In this document: one piece after another, positions 1 through 6,819 of the stretch
How positions within the stretch are numbered: the stretch's first letter is position 1
Layout: each line of letters starts with the position of its first letter
Source: Pseudomonadota bacterium
GTDB lineage: Bacteria; Desulfobacterota; Desulfobacteria; Desulfobacterales; RPRI01
DNA: 7,636 nt
Assembly: GCA_018830925.1 (NCBI GenBank)
Contig: JAHJRK010000311.1
Location: 1 to 7,636 of the forward strand
Direction of reading: 5' to 3'
The notes under the pieces: generated by a model
The model's database searches: none
Told to the model about the DNA's origin: nothing
Seen by the model: the letters and a program-made list of their open reading frames with translations, nothing else
Translations under genes and position numbers: made by a program

Positions 1-295
1 CTATCACGGACCGGACTGCAGGATTAAGAAAATGGGCGCCGGCGGCATGGCAAGTTATCTCGGTTATGCTCTTTCCGGCAAAGGTTACGCTGTTTCTGCC
101 GTATCCTGTTGCAACTATCCCGCCGATTTCGGACTTCGCAATACCCGCTTCAGATAATATTTTTCCGAAAACGCTTTCACCGGCATTTCTCGCGTTATAG
201 CCCGTTACAATAACCACAGTTGATAAAAGCTTTCCGTTTTTAACAAGGGCGGCTTTTGCAGTTATGGATCCAACATCAATTCCCAGTGTAATCAT
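1..295 (-). CDS. Activator ATPase of 2-hydroxyacyl-CoA dehydratase / benzoyl-CoA reductase (BcrA/BcrD/HgdC type), 3' part outside window
   Basis: Only the first 98 residues are present; the gene runs off the left edge. The start is GITLxIDVGS-like: MITLGIDVGSITAKAAL, the phosphate-1 loop of the ASKHA (actin/sugar kinase/Hsp70) fold, followed by ATGYGR (about residues 60-65) and ITEITCHAAGA (about 77-87), all hallmarks of the BadF/BadG/BcrA/BcrD ATPase family. Known members are dimers with a bridging [4Fe-4S] cluster that hydrolyse ATP to push a low-potential electron onto the partner dehydratase or reductase; the two cluster cysteines normally come after residue 100 and so are not visible here. 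The ATG at 293-295 lies 6 bases after the stop of the BcrB-like gene and has an AGGG-type ribosome site overlapping that stop, so the two are co-transcribed. Whether this is a lone HgdC-like activator or one of a BcrA/BcrD pair cannot be decided from this fragment. Confidence 0.9.
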   Translation of the reverse strand, partial: MITLGIDVGSITAKAALVKNGKLLSTVVIVTGYNARNAGESVFGKILSEAGIAKSEIGGIVATGYGRNSVTFAGKSITEITCHAAGAHFLNPAVRSVI

Positions 296-301
296 ATATC
301 T

Positions 302-1543
302 TCACCCTGCCTTTAATACTTCCATGAATGCGTCTATTCTTGTTTCGATCTGACTTTCCGAAAAGCTCCTTTCGTCAACCATATCGGCCTCAATCATCAG
401 TGTCGGAATTTTCCTTTTCTCCTGAACAATCCGCTGAATATCGTACTGGCCAAGAGAATAAGGCTTACAGCTTCTGTTTGAATGCATGACAAACCCATCC
501 ACATCATATTTATCTATCATCTCTATAACGGTCTCAGACATCTCATCAACGCCTATATTAAGGTATATCCGGGAATAGCCTTCAGCCATTGTACCCAGAA
601 AGTCGTTTTCATCAATATATTTCAATGATCCGCACCAGGCCGAAGTGTATGTATCGGCCACAAGGCAGGCATCGTGCGCTGCAAACTTTTCGGAAAGCCA
701 TTTTGTCCGGTACCATATGGGAAGGTTATCCCATAAAAGCCTGTATTTTTCATTCGGAACGGCACTGATCCCGGAGGCTATCCTCTCCTTCATCTCCTCA
801 AGCAGCCCGGTGTAATAGTCAACAACAACACTGGTTCCCCGGAGAGTGACTATCAGAGCAAGGTGAAAAAACGCGTCGAATGCGCTCATGGGAGCCGGCT
901 TATTCGCAGCCGTATCGAGCACGGCCTGCCACAGTCGCTGCCCCTGCACTGAAAGCTTCCCGACTTCAGCCATCCTGTCATAATCGCATTTCTTCCTGCA
1001 GACCATCTCCAGAAAATCTATGTATTCGTCCACCTGTTTTCTCACATATTTTCTTGCCTCATCGGAAAACCCGGTATGACTGAAAGGAGTGTCGAGGATA
1101 AACAGCGGAACATTGAAATACCTGGCCTGGACTTCATACCATTTCAGTACTGTCCCGCAGATGTTATTACAGCATACAAGCATGTCCGGCCTGGGCAACC
1201 CTCCGATGGGCCCCCCGTTTACCGGAGCGCAAGCTATATCGGCTCTGGCATAGGAACAAAGATCCCTCGAGTAGCCCATCTCCTCGGATTTTTCGCAAAG
1301 GGCAACGCCCATCTTGGAGGCTCCTATCATGGCTCCGTGATTTTCCGGATATACGGGTATAATATCCATGACAATCAGAGGCTCAACCGGACCGCCGCTT
1401 GTTATCCAGGCAACTTTCTTCCCGGTCTGTTCGGCGGTTTTGGCATCCATATAGTAATTTGTCATGATCTCTTTCATCTTTTTTACGGATTTTATCTTTC
1501 TCTTCTCTTTTTCCGGATCCGGAGTCTGGCTGTTGCCGGTCAT
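302..1543 (-). CDS. 2-hydroxyacyl-CoA dehydratase family subunit, BcrB/HgdA-like
   Basis: A 413-residue protein of the HgdB/BcrB/BcrC superfamily (iron-sulfur subunits of ATP-dependent dehydratases and class I benzoyl-CoA reductases). Visible family motifs are RDLCSYARAD (C96), MLVCCNNICGTVLKWYE (C124, C125, C129), HSNRSCKPYSLGQYD (C359) and the C-terminal ADMVDERSFSESQIETRIDA. C96, one of C124/C125/C129, and C359 are the likely cluster ligands. Length fits BcrB-type subunits, a little over 400 residues. The N-terminal 25 residues are lysine- and glutamate-rich and probably flexible. The ATG at 1541-1543 is preceded by GAGGAG with 6 bases spacing, a strong ribosome site. It lies 66 bases downstream of the BcrC-like gene and 6 bases upstream of the activator gene. 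It should pair with the BcrC-like protein as a heterodimer in the cytoplasm. The substrate (an aryl-CoA or a 2-hydroxyacyl-CoA) is not determined. Confidence 0.88.
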   Translation of the reverse strand: MTGNSQTPDPEKEKRKIKSVKKMKEIMTNYYMDAKTAEQTGKKVAWITSGGPVEPLIVMDIIPVYPENHGAMIGASKMGVALCEKSEEMGYSRDLCSYARADIACAPVNGGPIGGLPRPDMLVCCNNICGTVLKWYEVQARYFNVPLFILDTPFSHTGFSDEARKYVRKQVDEYIDFLEMVCRKKCDYDRMAEVGKLSVQGQRLWQAVLDTAANKPAPMSAFDAFFHLALIVTLRGTSVVVDYYTGLLEEMKERIASGISAVPNEKYRLLWDNLPIWYRTKWLSEKFAAHDACLVADTYTSAWCGSLKYIDENDFLGTMAEGYSRIYLNIGVDEMSETVIEMIDKYDVDGFVMHSNRSCKPYSLGQYDIQRIVQEKRKIPTLMIEADMVDERSFSESQIETRIDAFMEVLKAG

Positions 1544-1559
1544 TTTCTTCTCCTCAGTT

Positions 1560-1589
1560 TATTGAAGCTCCCCGCCGCAAGCAACGGGG
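1560..1589. repeat. GC-rich imperfect palindrome, REP-like intergenic element
   Basis: In the 66-base gap between the BcrC-like and BcrB-like genes, the arms CCCCG (1570-1574) and CGGGG (1585-1589) flank a 10-base loop that itself contains a GC-AA-GC core, preceded by TATTGAAGCTCC. The first 13 bases (1560-1572) recur exactly at 7624-7636 in the same orientation, where the window ends. GC-rich palindromes with a conserved lead sequence in short intergenic gaps are typical of dispersed REP-like elements. It could also act as an mRNA stem between two cistrons. It has no T-run, so it does not look like a terminator. Confidence 0.5.
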
Positions 1590-1609
1590 TTAGCGCTCGC
1601 TGTTTCGGT

Positions 1610-2731
1610 TCAAGCCTTTAACATTTCAATAAAAGCCTCGCACCTTGTCTTAAACTGTCCTTCGGACGGAAGCTGCTCTTCAATCTCGAATAGCATGCTC
1701 GGGATCCCTTCCTTGTCCAGCATATCTTTCAGGTATGGGTAATCGAAAGAATGGGGGTCGCAGAATTTCAGGAATAAAAAGATGACTCCTTTCGCACCGC
1801 TTTTTTTTACAATCTTTACAATATGTTCACCCCTTGTAAAAAGCCCCGAATGTTTTGCGGGGCAATTTATGCGCTCCCTGTATCTTTCCGCTATTGATTC
1901 AACGAGATCGCCGTTTACACCGATCTCTCCTTCAAAATATCTCGAACCGGTGCAGAAATCATCACCAACTACGGTTCCGCCCGAATCTTCAATAATAGAA
2001 TAGATATCAGGCAGGTTACAGACCCCGCCTGCAAGCACGACTCTTTTGCCTGCTGGTTTACCGGCCGCCTTTCCCCCATGAAGAGATCCTTCAAATTCCG
2101 TGAGTTCTTCAAGAAGGTGTTCCCTGTCCATCACCATGGAAGCCCTCACTATTGCATGAAGATCACCGCTTCCGATCAATGCCGGGTTTTCGCTTCTTAT
2201 CCTGTAAATTTTCCCGAGATAACTTCTTATCCTGTTATATTTTATCACGGAAGCTTTAAGATCATCCTCCGAGATTACAACTCCCAACCCATTTTCAATG
2301 TCGCGAATGAATTTCCTTAAAACATCGGCCATGTATTCACCGGAGCTTTTTGTATCAAGCTTGACCGGCAGAACAACATCGATATGGAACCCTGTTTTTG
2401 CGTTTATCCTCCATATATCCGAAAGTCTTTGTATCGAATCGCAGGTATGGGGGAAAACCGTCCCGTCAAGGAAATCAAGGCCGCCTGAAAGCGCGTCGTG
2501 AAGCGCGCCCCTGACCAGGCTGCAACTGTAGGCCTGAAGATGGGCATCGGCAAGGGAATCTCCTCCTCTTCCGAAAATTCTGAACGGAAGAGCTCCTGCT
2601 GCATCAATTATCTCTTCAGGGGTATAAGAGCAAAAAAAACCGACAATCTTTTTGCCGCTTTCCTTCTTTATCTTTTTTACATAATCATAAGGGTCTTCAG
2701 CTATCTCATGGAATAAGGCCAGGTTTTTCAT
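1610..2731 (-). CDS. 2-hydroxyacyl-CoA dehydratase family subunit, BcrC/HgdB-like
   Basis: A 373-residue protein of the same superfamily as its downstream neighbour but of the other subunit type. Motifs in order: GFFCSYTPEEIIDAAGALPF (residues 31-50, C34), QAYSCSLVRGAL (C70), FPHTCDSIQRLSDIW (C97) and LKFCDPHSFDYPYLK (C324), with a C-terminal KTRCEAFIEML. C34, C97 and C324 are the likely ligands of the low-potential iron-sulfur cluster. Length is close to BcrC-type subunits (somewhat under 400). It is the first gene of a minus-strand operon: upstream lies only the 326-base AT-rich divergent region. The ATG at 2729-2731 has GGGAG 11 bases upstream, slightly far. Followed by the BcrB-like subunit and the activator, it gives the order C-B-ATPase seen in bcrCBAD operons. 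Residues 217-228 form a Gly/Ala/Lys-rich linker between the two lobes. Reduction of an aryl-CoA is favoured by the aromatic context on the right of the window, but a 2-hydroxyacyl-CoA dehydratase is not excluded. Confidence 0.88.
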   Translation of the reverse strand: MKNLALFHEIAEDPYDYVKKIKKESGKKIVGFFCSYTPEEIIDAAGALPFRIFGRGGDSLADAHLQAYSCSLVRGALHDALSGGLDFLDGTVFPHTCDSIQRLSDIWRINAKTGFHIDVVLPVKLDTKSSGEYMADVLRKFIRDIENGLGVVISEDDLKASVIKYNRIRSYLGKIYRIRSENPALIGSGDLHAIVRASMVMDREHLLEELTEFEGSLHGGKAAGKPAGKRVVLAGGVCNLPDIYSIIEDSGGTVVGDDFCTGSRYFEGEIGVNGDLVESIAERYRERINCPAKHSGLFTRGEHIVKIVKKSGAKGVIFLFLKFCDPHSFDYPYLKDMLDKEGIPSMLFEIEEQLPSEGQFKTRCEAFIEMLKA

Positions 2732-2775
2732 CTTAAAAAATACTCCCAGTTATCAATGATCTCGAAAAGAATATA

Positions 2776-2805
2776 AATATACTCACTTAATTTGCTTTTC
2801 TACAA
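2776..2805 (-). promoter_or_regulatory. Candidate sigma-70-type promoter for the BcrC-like operon
   Basis: On the minus strand TTGTAG (2805-2800) and TATATT (2781-2776) are separated by 18 bases, placing a start site near 2769 and a 5' leader of about 40 bases ahead of the ATG at 2731. The -35 is a weak match and the region is AT-rich, so chance matches are likely. Confidence 0.3.
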
Positions 2806-2923
2806 AAATCTCAAATCCGGCCGCATATGACTTTTTACAAAGGCATCACTATTAAAGATCAACTTTCATGCCAGTGACTTAAATCATGCTATTTAAAAAA
2901 TCAACTGATTCTCTGATAAGTTG

Positions 2924-2937
2924 TATAATATATTATA
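2924..2937. repeat. AT-only perfect palindrome, possible operator
   Basis: TATAATATATTATA is a perfect 14-base inverted repeat near the middle of the divergent intergenic region, just upstream of the candidate plus-strand -35. It could be an operator for either operon, but AT-only palindromes arise easily in sequence of this composition. Confidence 0.25.
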
Positions 2938-2939
2938 TC

Positions 2940-2968
2940 TTGACCAGAACCGTTTCAGATGATATCAA
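2940..2968 (+). promoter_or_regulatory. Candidate sigma-70-type promoter for the DUF2080-GNAT unit
   Basis: TTGACC (2940-2945) and TATCAA (2963-2968) are spaced by 17 bases, a good -35 with a moderate -10, and point toward the GTG start at 3058 with a leader of about 80 bases. Confidence 0.35.
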
Positions 2969-3057
2969 AAATTAATTAATAATTTGCATTTTTATGTTTT
3001 TTTTCCTTAATCAATATCTCACAAGAAACAGTTACATCAAATAAAGGGTTTTTTAAA

Positions 3058-3243
3058 GTGCTGAACCAAAAAAAATCCAAAAGTAATGTCGGCACCTCTG
3101 TGCAGCAAAAGGCAAAAGTAAAATTCGAGATTTACGGCGAAGAGATGATAGAGAAAGAGGTCAAGCTCAGCGGTAACAGCGGAAGGATATACCTTCCCCC
3201 GGACTGGGTCGGCCATCAGGTTAAAATAATCAGGACCGATTAA
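3058..3243 (+). CDS. DUF2080-like small protein with AbrB/SpoVT-like fold
   Basis: A 61-residue protein. Its C-terminal two thirds (residues 21-60) reads VKFEIYGEEMIEKEV followed by KLSGNSGRIYLPPDWVGHQV, which I recognise as the DUF2080 family, usually annotated as transposon-associated and best known from archaea. The S-G-N-S-G-R-(I/V)-Y-L-P core resembles the swapped-hairpin DNA-binding domain of AbrB/MazE proteins. The first 20 residues are polar and lysine-rich. The start is GTG at 3058, with AAAGGG about 9 bases upstream. The next gene starts 30 bases after its stop, so the two form one transcription unit. No transposase or inverted repeats are visible nearby. A DNA-binding, autoregulatory or antitoxin-like role is an inference from the fold. 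Confidence 0.7.
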   Translation: MLNQKKSKSNVGTSVQQKAKVKFEIYGEEMIEKEVKLSGNSGRIYLPPDWVGHQVKIIRTD

Positions 3244-3273
3244 TCTTATCATATATTTAAAAGGAATCCTGTC

Positions 3274-3708
3274 GTGGATAATTTACTTATAAGAAAACTT
3301 AAAAAAAAAGACGCTGAGGAAATCAGCAAAATATACCTTAACATAACCAAATCAACAAATATCGATGATTTCAGAAAAATTGTTGCGAAACAGGCCCAGC
3401 GGGAAGAAGATGCCAGTTTTGTGGCCGAGCTGAACGGGAAAGTGGTCGGATACCTGATAAGCTACACTCTGATCGGGGGCTTCGGCATTGCTAACAGCGC
3501 CTGGGTGGCCAACATCGGCGTCAACCCGAAGTTCATGGGCCAGGGAATCGGCGAAAAAATGGCCGAAGAAATTTTCAAGTATTATGAAAATAAAGGAATA
3601 AAGGATATTTATACTTCCGTAAGGTGGGACTCCACCGATCTTCTATCTTTTTTCAAAAATCTCGGTTTTGACAGAAGCAATTTCATAAATCTCAAAAAAA
3701 ACATTTAA
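3274..3708 (+). CDS. GNAT-family N-acetyltransferase
   Basis: A 144-residue single-domain protein with the typical GNAT layout: N-terminal IRKLKKKDAEEISKIY (residues 6-21), the beta-strand pair SFVAELNGKVVGYLISY (48-64), acetyl-CoA-binding motif A VANIGVNPKFMGQGIGEKM (78-96), and the C-terminal FFKNLGFDRSNFINL. Motif A keeps the G-x-G-x-G turn (GQGIG), but methionine stands where Arg or Gln is usual, a common variation. The start is GTG at 3274 with AAGGAA 7 bases upstream. It follows the DUF2080 gene by 30 bases and ends 31 bases from the convergent end of the bamI-like gene. The acceptor substrate is unknown: ribosomal-protein or small-molecule acetylation, or a toxin role paired with the upstream small protein, are all possible. 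Codon use is A/T-richer than in the flanking catabolic genes. Confidence 0.85.
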   Translation: MDNLLIRKLKKKDAEEISKIYLNITKSTNIDDFRKIVAKQAQREEDASFVAELNGKVVGYLISYTLIGGFGIANSAWVANIGVNPKFMGQGIGEKMAEEIFKYYENKGIKDIYTSVRWDSTDLLSFFKNLGFDRSNFINLKKNI

Positions 3709-3739
3709 CAGGACATTATAATTCATTTTCACTCCGCCT

Positions 3740-4354
3740 CTAACACTCTGATCCGGATTCGAAGGAAGGTGGGTGAGATATCAGCGCTTTGGTCAAAACG
3801 AAAGCTGCTTGCAGCGCCGATGTAGGGCATAGCGGAAAGCATTCTTTGCAGTTCCAGCACTCCTTAGCGGCGATTTCCGGAATGAAACTGATCTCTTTCC
3901 TTATTCCTCTGTCAACAAATCCAACAGCGTTCTTCTTTTTGACCTCAGCACAGTATCTAACACATAGACCACAATGAATGCAAAATGAGGCCTCTTTTTC
4001 AAAACGGTCTCTGTCTGCACCGTACTCTTTAGCCAAATCCAGCAATTCGAAAGCATCCGGTGCGTGAGCCATCAACAGCTCTATAATCATTTTGCGGATT
4101 CTATCCACCTTCTCAGATCTGGTTCTTACGATCAGATTCTTTTCAACCGGGTAAACGCAGGAAACAACGAGCTTTGTCCAGCCGCGAACTTCTGCTTCAA
4201 CAATGCAAAGGCGGCACCCCCCAAAAGGTTCCAATTTTTCATGGTAACAGAGTGTGGGTATGGATATCCCGGCACTTCGGGCCGCCTCCAGAACGGTCAT
4301 CCCCGCCCTTGCTTTAACCTCTTTTCCATCAATCTGTAAAAAGATTTCGCTCAT
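3740..4354 (-). CDS. bamI: BamI-like iron-sulfur protein (NuoG/HoxU N-terminal type)
   Basis: A 204-residue electron carrier. Residues 1-75 form a plant-type [2Fe-2S] ferredoxin domain with C36, C47, C50 and C66 (motifs TLCYHE and GGCRLCIVE). Residues 120-180 hold two [4Fe-4S] motifs: CIHCGLCVRYC (C125, C128, C131, C135) and CWNCKECFPLCP (C166, C169, C172, C176). The His-Cys3 cluster segment usual in full NuoG is replaced by FELLDLAKEYGADRDRFEKE without ligands, and the molybdopterin-like domain is absent, so this is the short form seen in HoxU, HydA N-termini and BamI. Its ATG overlaps the stop of the NuoF-like gene (ATGA, 4351-4354), indicating translational coupling. It is the last gene of the operon. 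The name BamI rests on gene order after bamF, bamG and bamH; a NuoG-like subunit of a related Hdr-linked NADH oxidoreductase is the alternative. Confidence 0.8.
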   Translation of the reverse strand: MSEIFLQIDGKEVKARAGMTVLEAARSAGISIPTLCYHEKLEPFGGCRLCIVEAEVRGWTKLVVSCVYPVEKNLIVRTRSEKVDRIRKMIIELLMAHAPDAFELLDLAKEYGADRDRFEKEASFCIHCGLCVRYCAEVKKKNAVGFVDRGIRKEISFIPEIAAKECWNCKECFPLCPTSALQAAFVLTKALISHPPSFESGSEC

Positions 4355-6279
4355 TTTGATTTGCTCTTTCTGGTTATAATTCTTTCCTCTTCAGGGATAG
4401 GAGACGGAACAGGCTCTCCGGAAATCTTCTTCACCGCTCCAAAGCGAGAGGGGCAAACTTCAAAGCAGGTTCCGCAATTTGTGCATTTCTCCTGGTCAAT
4501 TACATGGATCTTGTTCTTGCCGCCGTCAATCGCCTCCGCAGGACACTTTCGAAGGCAAATTATACAAGCCTGGCACTTAGCAGGATCTATATAGTACGAG
4601 ATCAGCTCCTTGCAGGACAACGACGGGCATCTCTTCTCCTTGATGTGTGCCTCATACTCATCCCTGAAGTAGCGTAAAGTGCTCAAAAACGGGTTGGGGG
4701 CGCTCTTGCCTAAAGCACACAGTGATGCTTCAACAGCTGTCTCGGACAGTTCCTCCAGAAGCTTGATGTCGCCCTCTTTTCCCTTTCCTGCCGTGATGTT
4801 CGTAAGAATTTTATGCATCTGCCTCAGGCCTTCACGGCATGGAACACACTTTCCGCACGATTCATCCGTAAGAAAGTTAATGAAGTACCTGGCGACATCA
4901 ACCATACAGGTATCTTCATCCATTACAATCATACCGCCGGACCCCATCATTGAACCGGCCTTGGTGAGCTCATCAAAACCGACTTCCAGATCCAACTGTT
5001 CTTCAGGGATACACCCTCCGGACGGCCCCCCGGTCTGCACTGCTTTGAACTTCTTTCCACCAGGGATTCCACCGCCTATCTTGTAAATAATATCTTTCAG
5101 CGTCATGCCCATGGGCACTTCCACAAGTCCGGTATTGGTTATCTTACCGACCAGGGAGAAAATCTTCGTACCCTTGCTTCCTTCGGTTCCAATTTGAGTA
5201 AACCAGTCAGCGCCTTTATTTATGATAAGCGGCACATTCGCCCATGTCTCAACGTTATTCAAAACGCTGGGTCTTTCCCAAAGGCCCTTGATATTGGAGC
5301 GGACATACTTTGGCCTGGGCTCCCCCACCCTGCCTTCCAATGCCGTCATAAGCGCAGTCGATTCACCGCAGACAAAAGCGCCGGCCCCCTGGTGCACCGC
5401 AACTTTGAAATCAAAGCCTGAGCCAAGGATATTTTTCCCAAGCAATCCATACTCCTCAGCCTGCCTGATCGCGAGGTTTATATTCTCTACTGCCAGGGGG
5501 TATTCCTGTCGTACATAAATATAGCCTTCGTGTGATCCGATAGCATAGGCGCCGATGATCAAACCTTCGAGAACTGAATGCGGGTTGCCTTCAAGAAGCG
5601 CTCTGTCCATATAAGCGCCGGGGTCTCCCTCGTCTGCATTTACGATCACATATTTAATCGGCTCAGGGGCATTGCGGGAACCTTCCCACTTACTCCCTGC
5701 AGGAAAGCCGGCACCCCCCCTTCCTCTCAGGTTGGATTTTTTTACTTCTCCTAATACTTCTTCGTCGGTCATCCTGGAAAGTGCTTTGGCCAATGCGGCA
5801 TAGCCGCCGATCGCCAGATAGTCATCGACGCTCTTGGGATCGATACTGCCGTTGGAACCGAAAACAAGCCGCTGCTGGTTCTTGTAGAACGGTATTTCCG
5901 ACTCGTGAATTATCTTTTTATTGGTGCCGGGGTCGGTATAGAGTAAGCGCTCTATGACGCTCTTTTCTTTTATCGTCTTGGAGATAATTTCAGGAATGTC
6001 ATCCGGCGTAATCTGAAAATAACAGATTTCATCGGGGTGAATAACGATAATAGGTCCTCTCTCACAAAAACCATGACAACCGGTCCTTCTGATCTCCACC
6101 GCATCACTCAAGCCTTGCTTTTTAATCTCCGCTTCAAGCGCTGCAGCAACTTCTCCACTCCCGGAGGCATGACAGGCAGATCCGGAACACAGAGTAATGC
6201 AGGGTTTATTCGGATCCCTTTTCGATAATATCTCTTGTCTGAAACGTTCTAGCGCTTCAGGCGAATTCAATCGCGCCAT
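4351..6279 (-). CDS. bamH: BamH-like NADH:acceptor oxidoreductase (NuoF type, FMN and Fe-S)
   Basis: A 642-residue flavoprotein. Domains in order: thioredoxin-like [2Fe-2S] domain (C31, C36, C68, C72); NuoF core with the FMN/NADH site NLRGRGGAGFPAGSKW (183-198), VNADEGDPGAYMDR (213-226) and GAGAFVCGESTALMTALEG (298-316); SLBB region; N3-type [4Fe-4S] site ESCGKCVPCREG with C475, C478, C481 and C521; and a C-terminal 2x[4Fe-4S] ferredoxin with CQACIICLRKCP (C569-C579) and CTNCGTCFEVCP (C599-C609). This is the HydB/HndC-like long form of NuoF, as in BamH. It would exchange electrons with NAD(H) and pass them to the BamI- and MvhD-like partners. The ATG at 6277-6279 has AGGGG 7 bases upstream, overlapping the bamG stop (9-base gap). 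A role in an NADH-dependent hydrogenase or Hdr complex is possible, but no hydrogenase subunit is present here. Confidence 0.88.
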   Translation of the reverse strand: MARLNSPEALERFRQEILSKRDPNKPCITLCSGSACHASGSGEVAAALEAEIKKQGLSDAVEIRRTGCHGFCERGPIIVIHPDEICYFQITPDDIPEIISKTIKEKSVIERLLYTDPGTNKKIIHESEIPFYKNQQRLVFGSNGSIDPKSVDDYLAIGGYAALAKALSRMTDEEVLGEVKKSNLRGRGGAGFPAGSKWEGSRNAPEPIKYVIVNADEGDPGAYMDRALLEGNPHSVLEGLIIGAYAIGSHEGYIYVRQEYPLAVENINLAIRQAEEYGLLGKNILGSGFDFKVAVHQGAGAFVCGESTALMTALEGRVGEPRPKYVRSNIKGLWERPSVLNNVETWANVPLIINKGADWFTQIGTEGSKGTKIFSLVGKITNTGLVEVPMGMTLKDIIYKIGGGIPGGKKFKAVQTGGPSGGCIPEEQLDLEVGFDELTKAGSMMGSGGMIVMDEDTCMVDVARYFINFLTDESCGKCVPCREGLRQMHKILTNITAGKGKEGDIKLLEELSETAVEASLCALGKSAPNPFLSTLRYFRDEYEAHIKEKRCPSLSCKELISYYIDPAKCQACIICLRKCPAEAIDGGKNKIHVIDQEKCTNCGTCFEVCPSRFGAVKKISGEPVPSPIPEEERIITRKSKSK

Positions 6280-6288
6280 AATTTTCCC

Positions 6289-6741
6289 CTACTCATAGTT
6301 TTTTAGCACGTCCGCTGTCTGGGCAGGCGACATCTTGCCGTGAGTCTTGCCGTCGATTTCCATTACCGGTCCTAAAGCGCAACAGCCCAGGCAGTTAACA
6401 GTTTCCAGACTGAAATTCATATTCAAATCCGTTTCCCCGGGCTTAATTCCCGTCAGGCTTTCCACCGTGTCGAGAACACGTGTCGCACCGCGAACATGGC
6501 AGGCCGTGCCCATACAAATGTGAATTCCGTGACGCCCTTTAGGCACTAAACTAAACGCTTTATAAAAGGTGGCTATGTGCTGAATCCGGGTAAACGGTAC
6601 CTGCAATCTTTCGCTGACCCGCTCAAGTGCTTCTTTGGGAAGCCATTTGTTTTCGCTCTGAATCTCCAGCAAGACCTGAATGAGAGAACTGGGCTCGCAC
6701 TGATGTTTATCAATAATATGATCGACTCTATCATTATCCAT
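6289..6741 (-). CDS. bamG: BamG-like [2Fe-2S] subunit (NuoE type)
   Basis: A 150-residue thioredoxin-like ferredoxin of the NuoE family. An N-terminal helical bundle (QVLLEIQSENKWLPKEAL, residues 22-39; VPFTRIQHIATFYKAFSL, 48-65) precedes the cluster domain with CMGTACHVRG (C76, C81) and VNCLGCCALGPVME (C117, C121), the standard Cx4C...Cx3C pattern. An extra cysteine, C120, replaces the usual alanine beside C121. I choose the ATG at 6739-6741 because it has AGGA 8 bases upstream and begins where NuoE proteins usually begin; a longer reading from a TTG at 6795 adds 18 basic residues without a good ribosome site. It lies 78 bases after the bamF stop and 9 bases before bamH. It normally pairs with the NuoF-type subunit to form the NADH-oxidising module. 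Confidence 0.87.
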   Translation of the reverse strand: MDNDRVDHIIDKHQCEPSSLIQVLLEIQSENKWLPKEALERVSERLQVPFTRIQHIATFYKAFSLVPKGRHGIHICMGTACHVRGATRVLDTVESLTGIKPGETDLNMNFSLETVNCLGCCALGPVMEIDGKTHGKMSPAQTADVLKNYE

Positions 6742-6753
6742 AGACCTTATCCT
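6742..6753 (-). promoter_or_regulatory. Ribosome binding site deciding the bamG start
   Basis: AGGA at 6753-6750 stands 8 bases before the ATG at 6741. No comparable site precedes the TTG at 6795, which supports the shorter 150-residue protein. Confidence 0.6.
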
Positions 6754-6819
6754 ACCCTTCTTCCTTCGCCTGATCCACTGCCAAGCAGAGAACAATGCAT
6801 CGTTCCACTTACAGTCACC

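Larger units (their letters stand above)
2732..3057. other. AT-rich divergent intergenic region
   Basis: These 326 bases lie between the minus-strand BcrC-like gene and the plus-strand DUF2080 gene and hold no convincing ORF or RNA gene. Base composition is clearly more AT-rich than the flanking catabolic genes. They contain candidate promoters for both directions and a 14-base AT-only perfect palindrome (listed separately). No tRNA, riboswitch or CRISPR structure is seen. Confidence 0.7.

Noticed and set aside
1076..1621. Plus-strand open frame of 181 codons opposite the BcrB-like gene
   Set aside because: It is antisense to a gene with strong family motifs and its translation resembles no protein family; likewise the open frames at 4679-5086 and 5222-5518 opposite the NuoF-like gene.
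2190..2240. Direct repeat CTTCTTATCCTGT in two copies
   Set aside because: It lies inside the BcrC-like gene and encodes the similar peptides RIRS in one helix; it is best explained by codon reuse, not a mobile repeat.
3709..3739. Bidirectional terminator between the convergent GNAT and bamI-like genes
   Set aside because: No stem-loop of useful strength is seen in the 31-base gap; the run of A residues at the GNAT end has no paired stem beside it.
6742..6795. TTG start adding 18 residues to the NuoE-like protein
   Set aside because: The added residues are a basic stretch without family resemblance; the ATG at 6741 has a better ribosome site.
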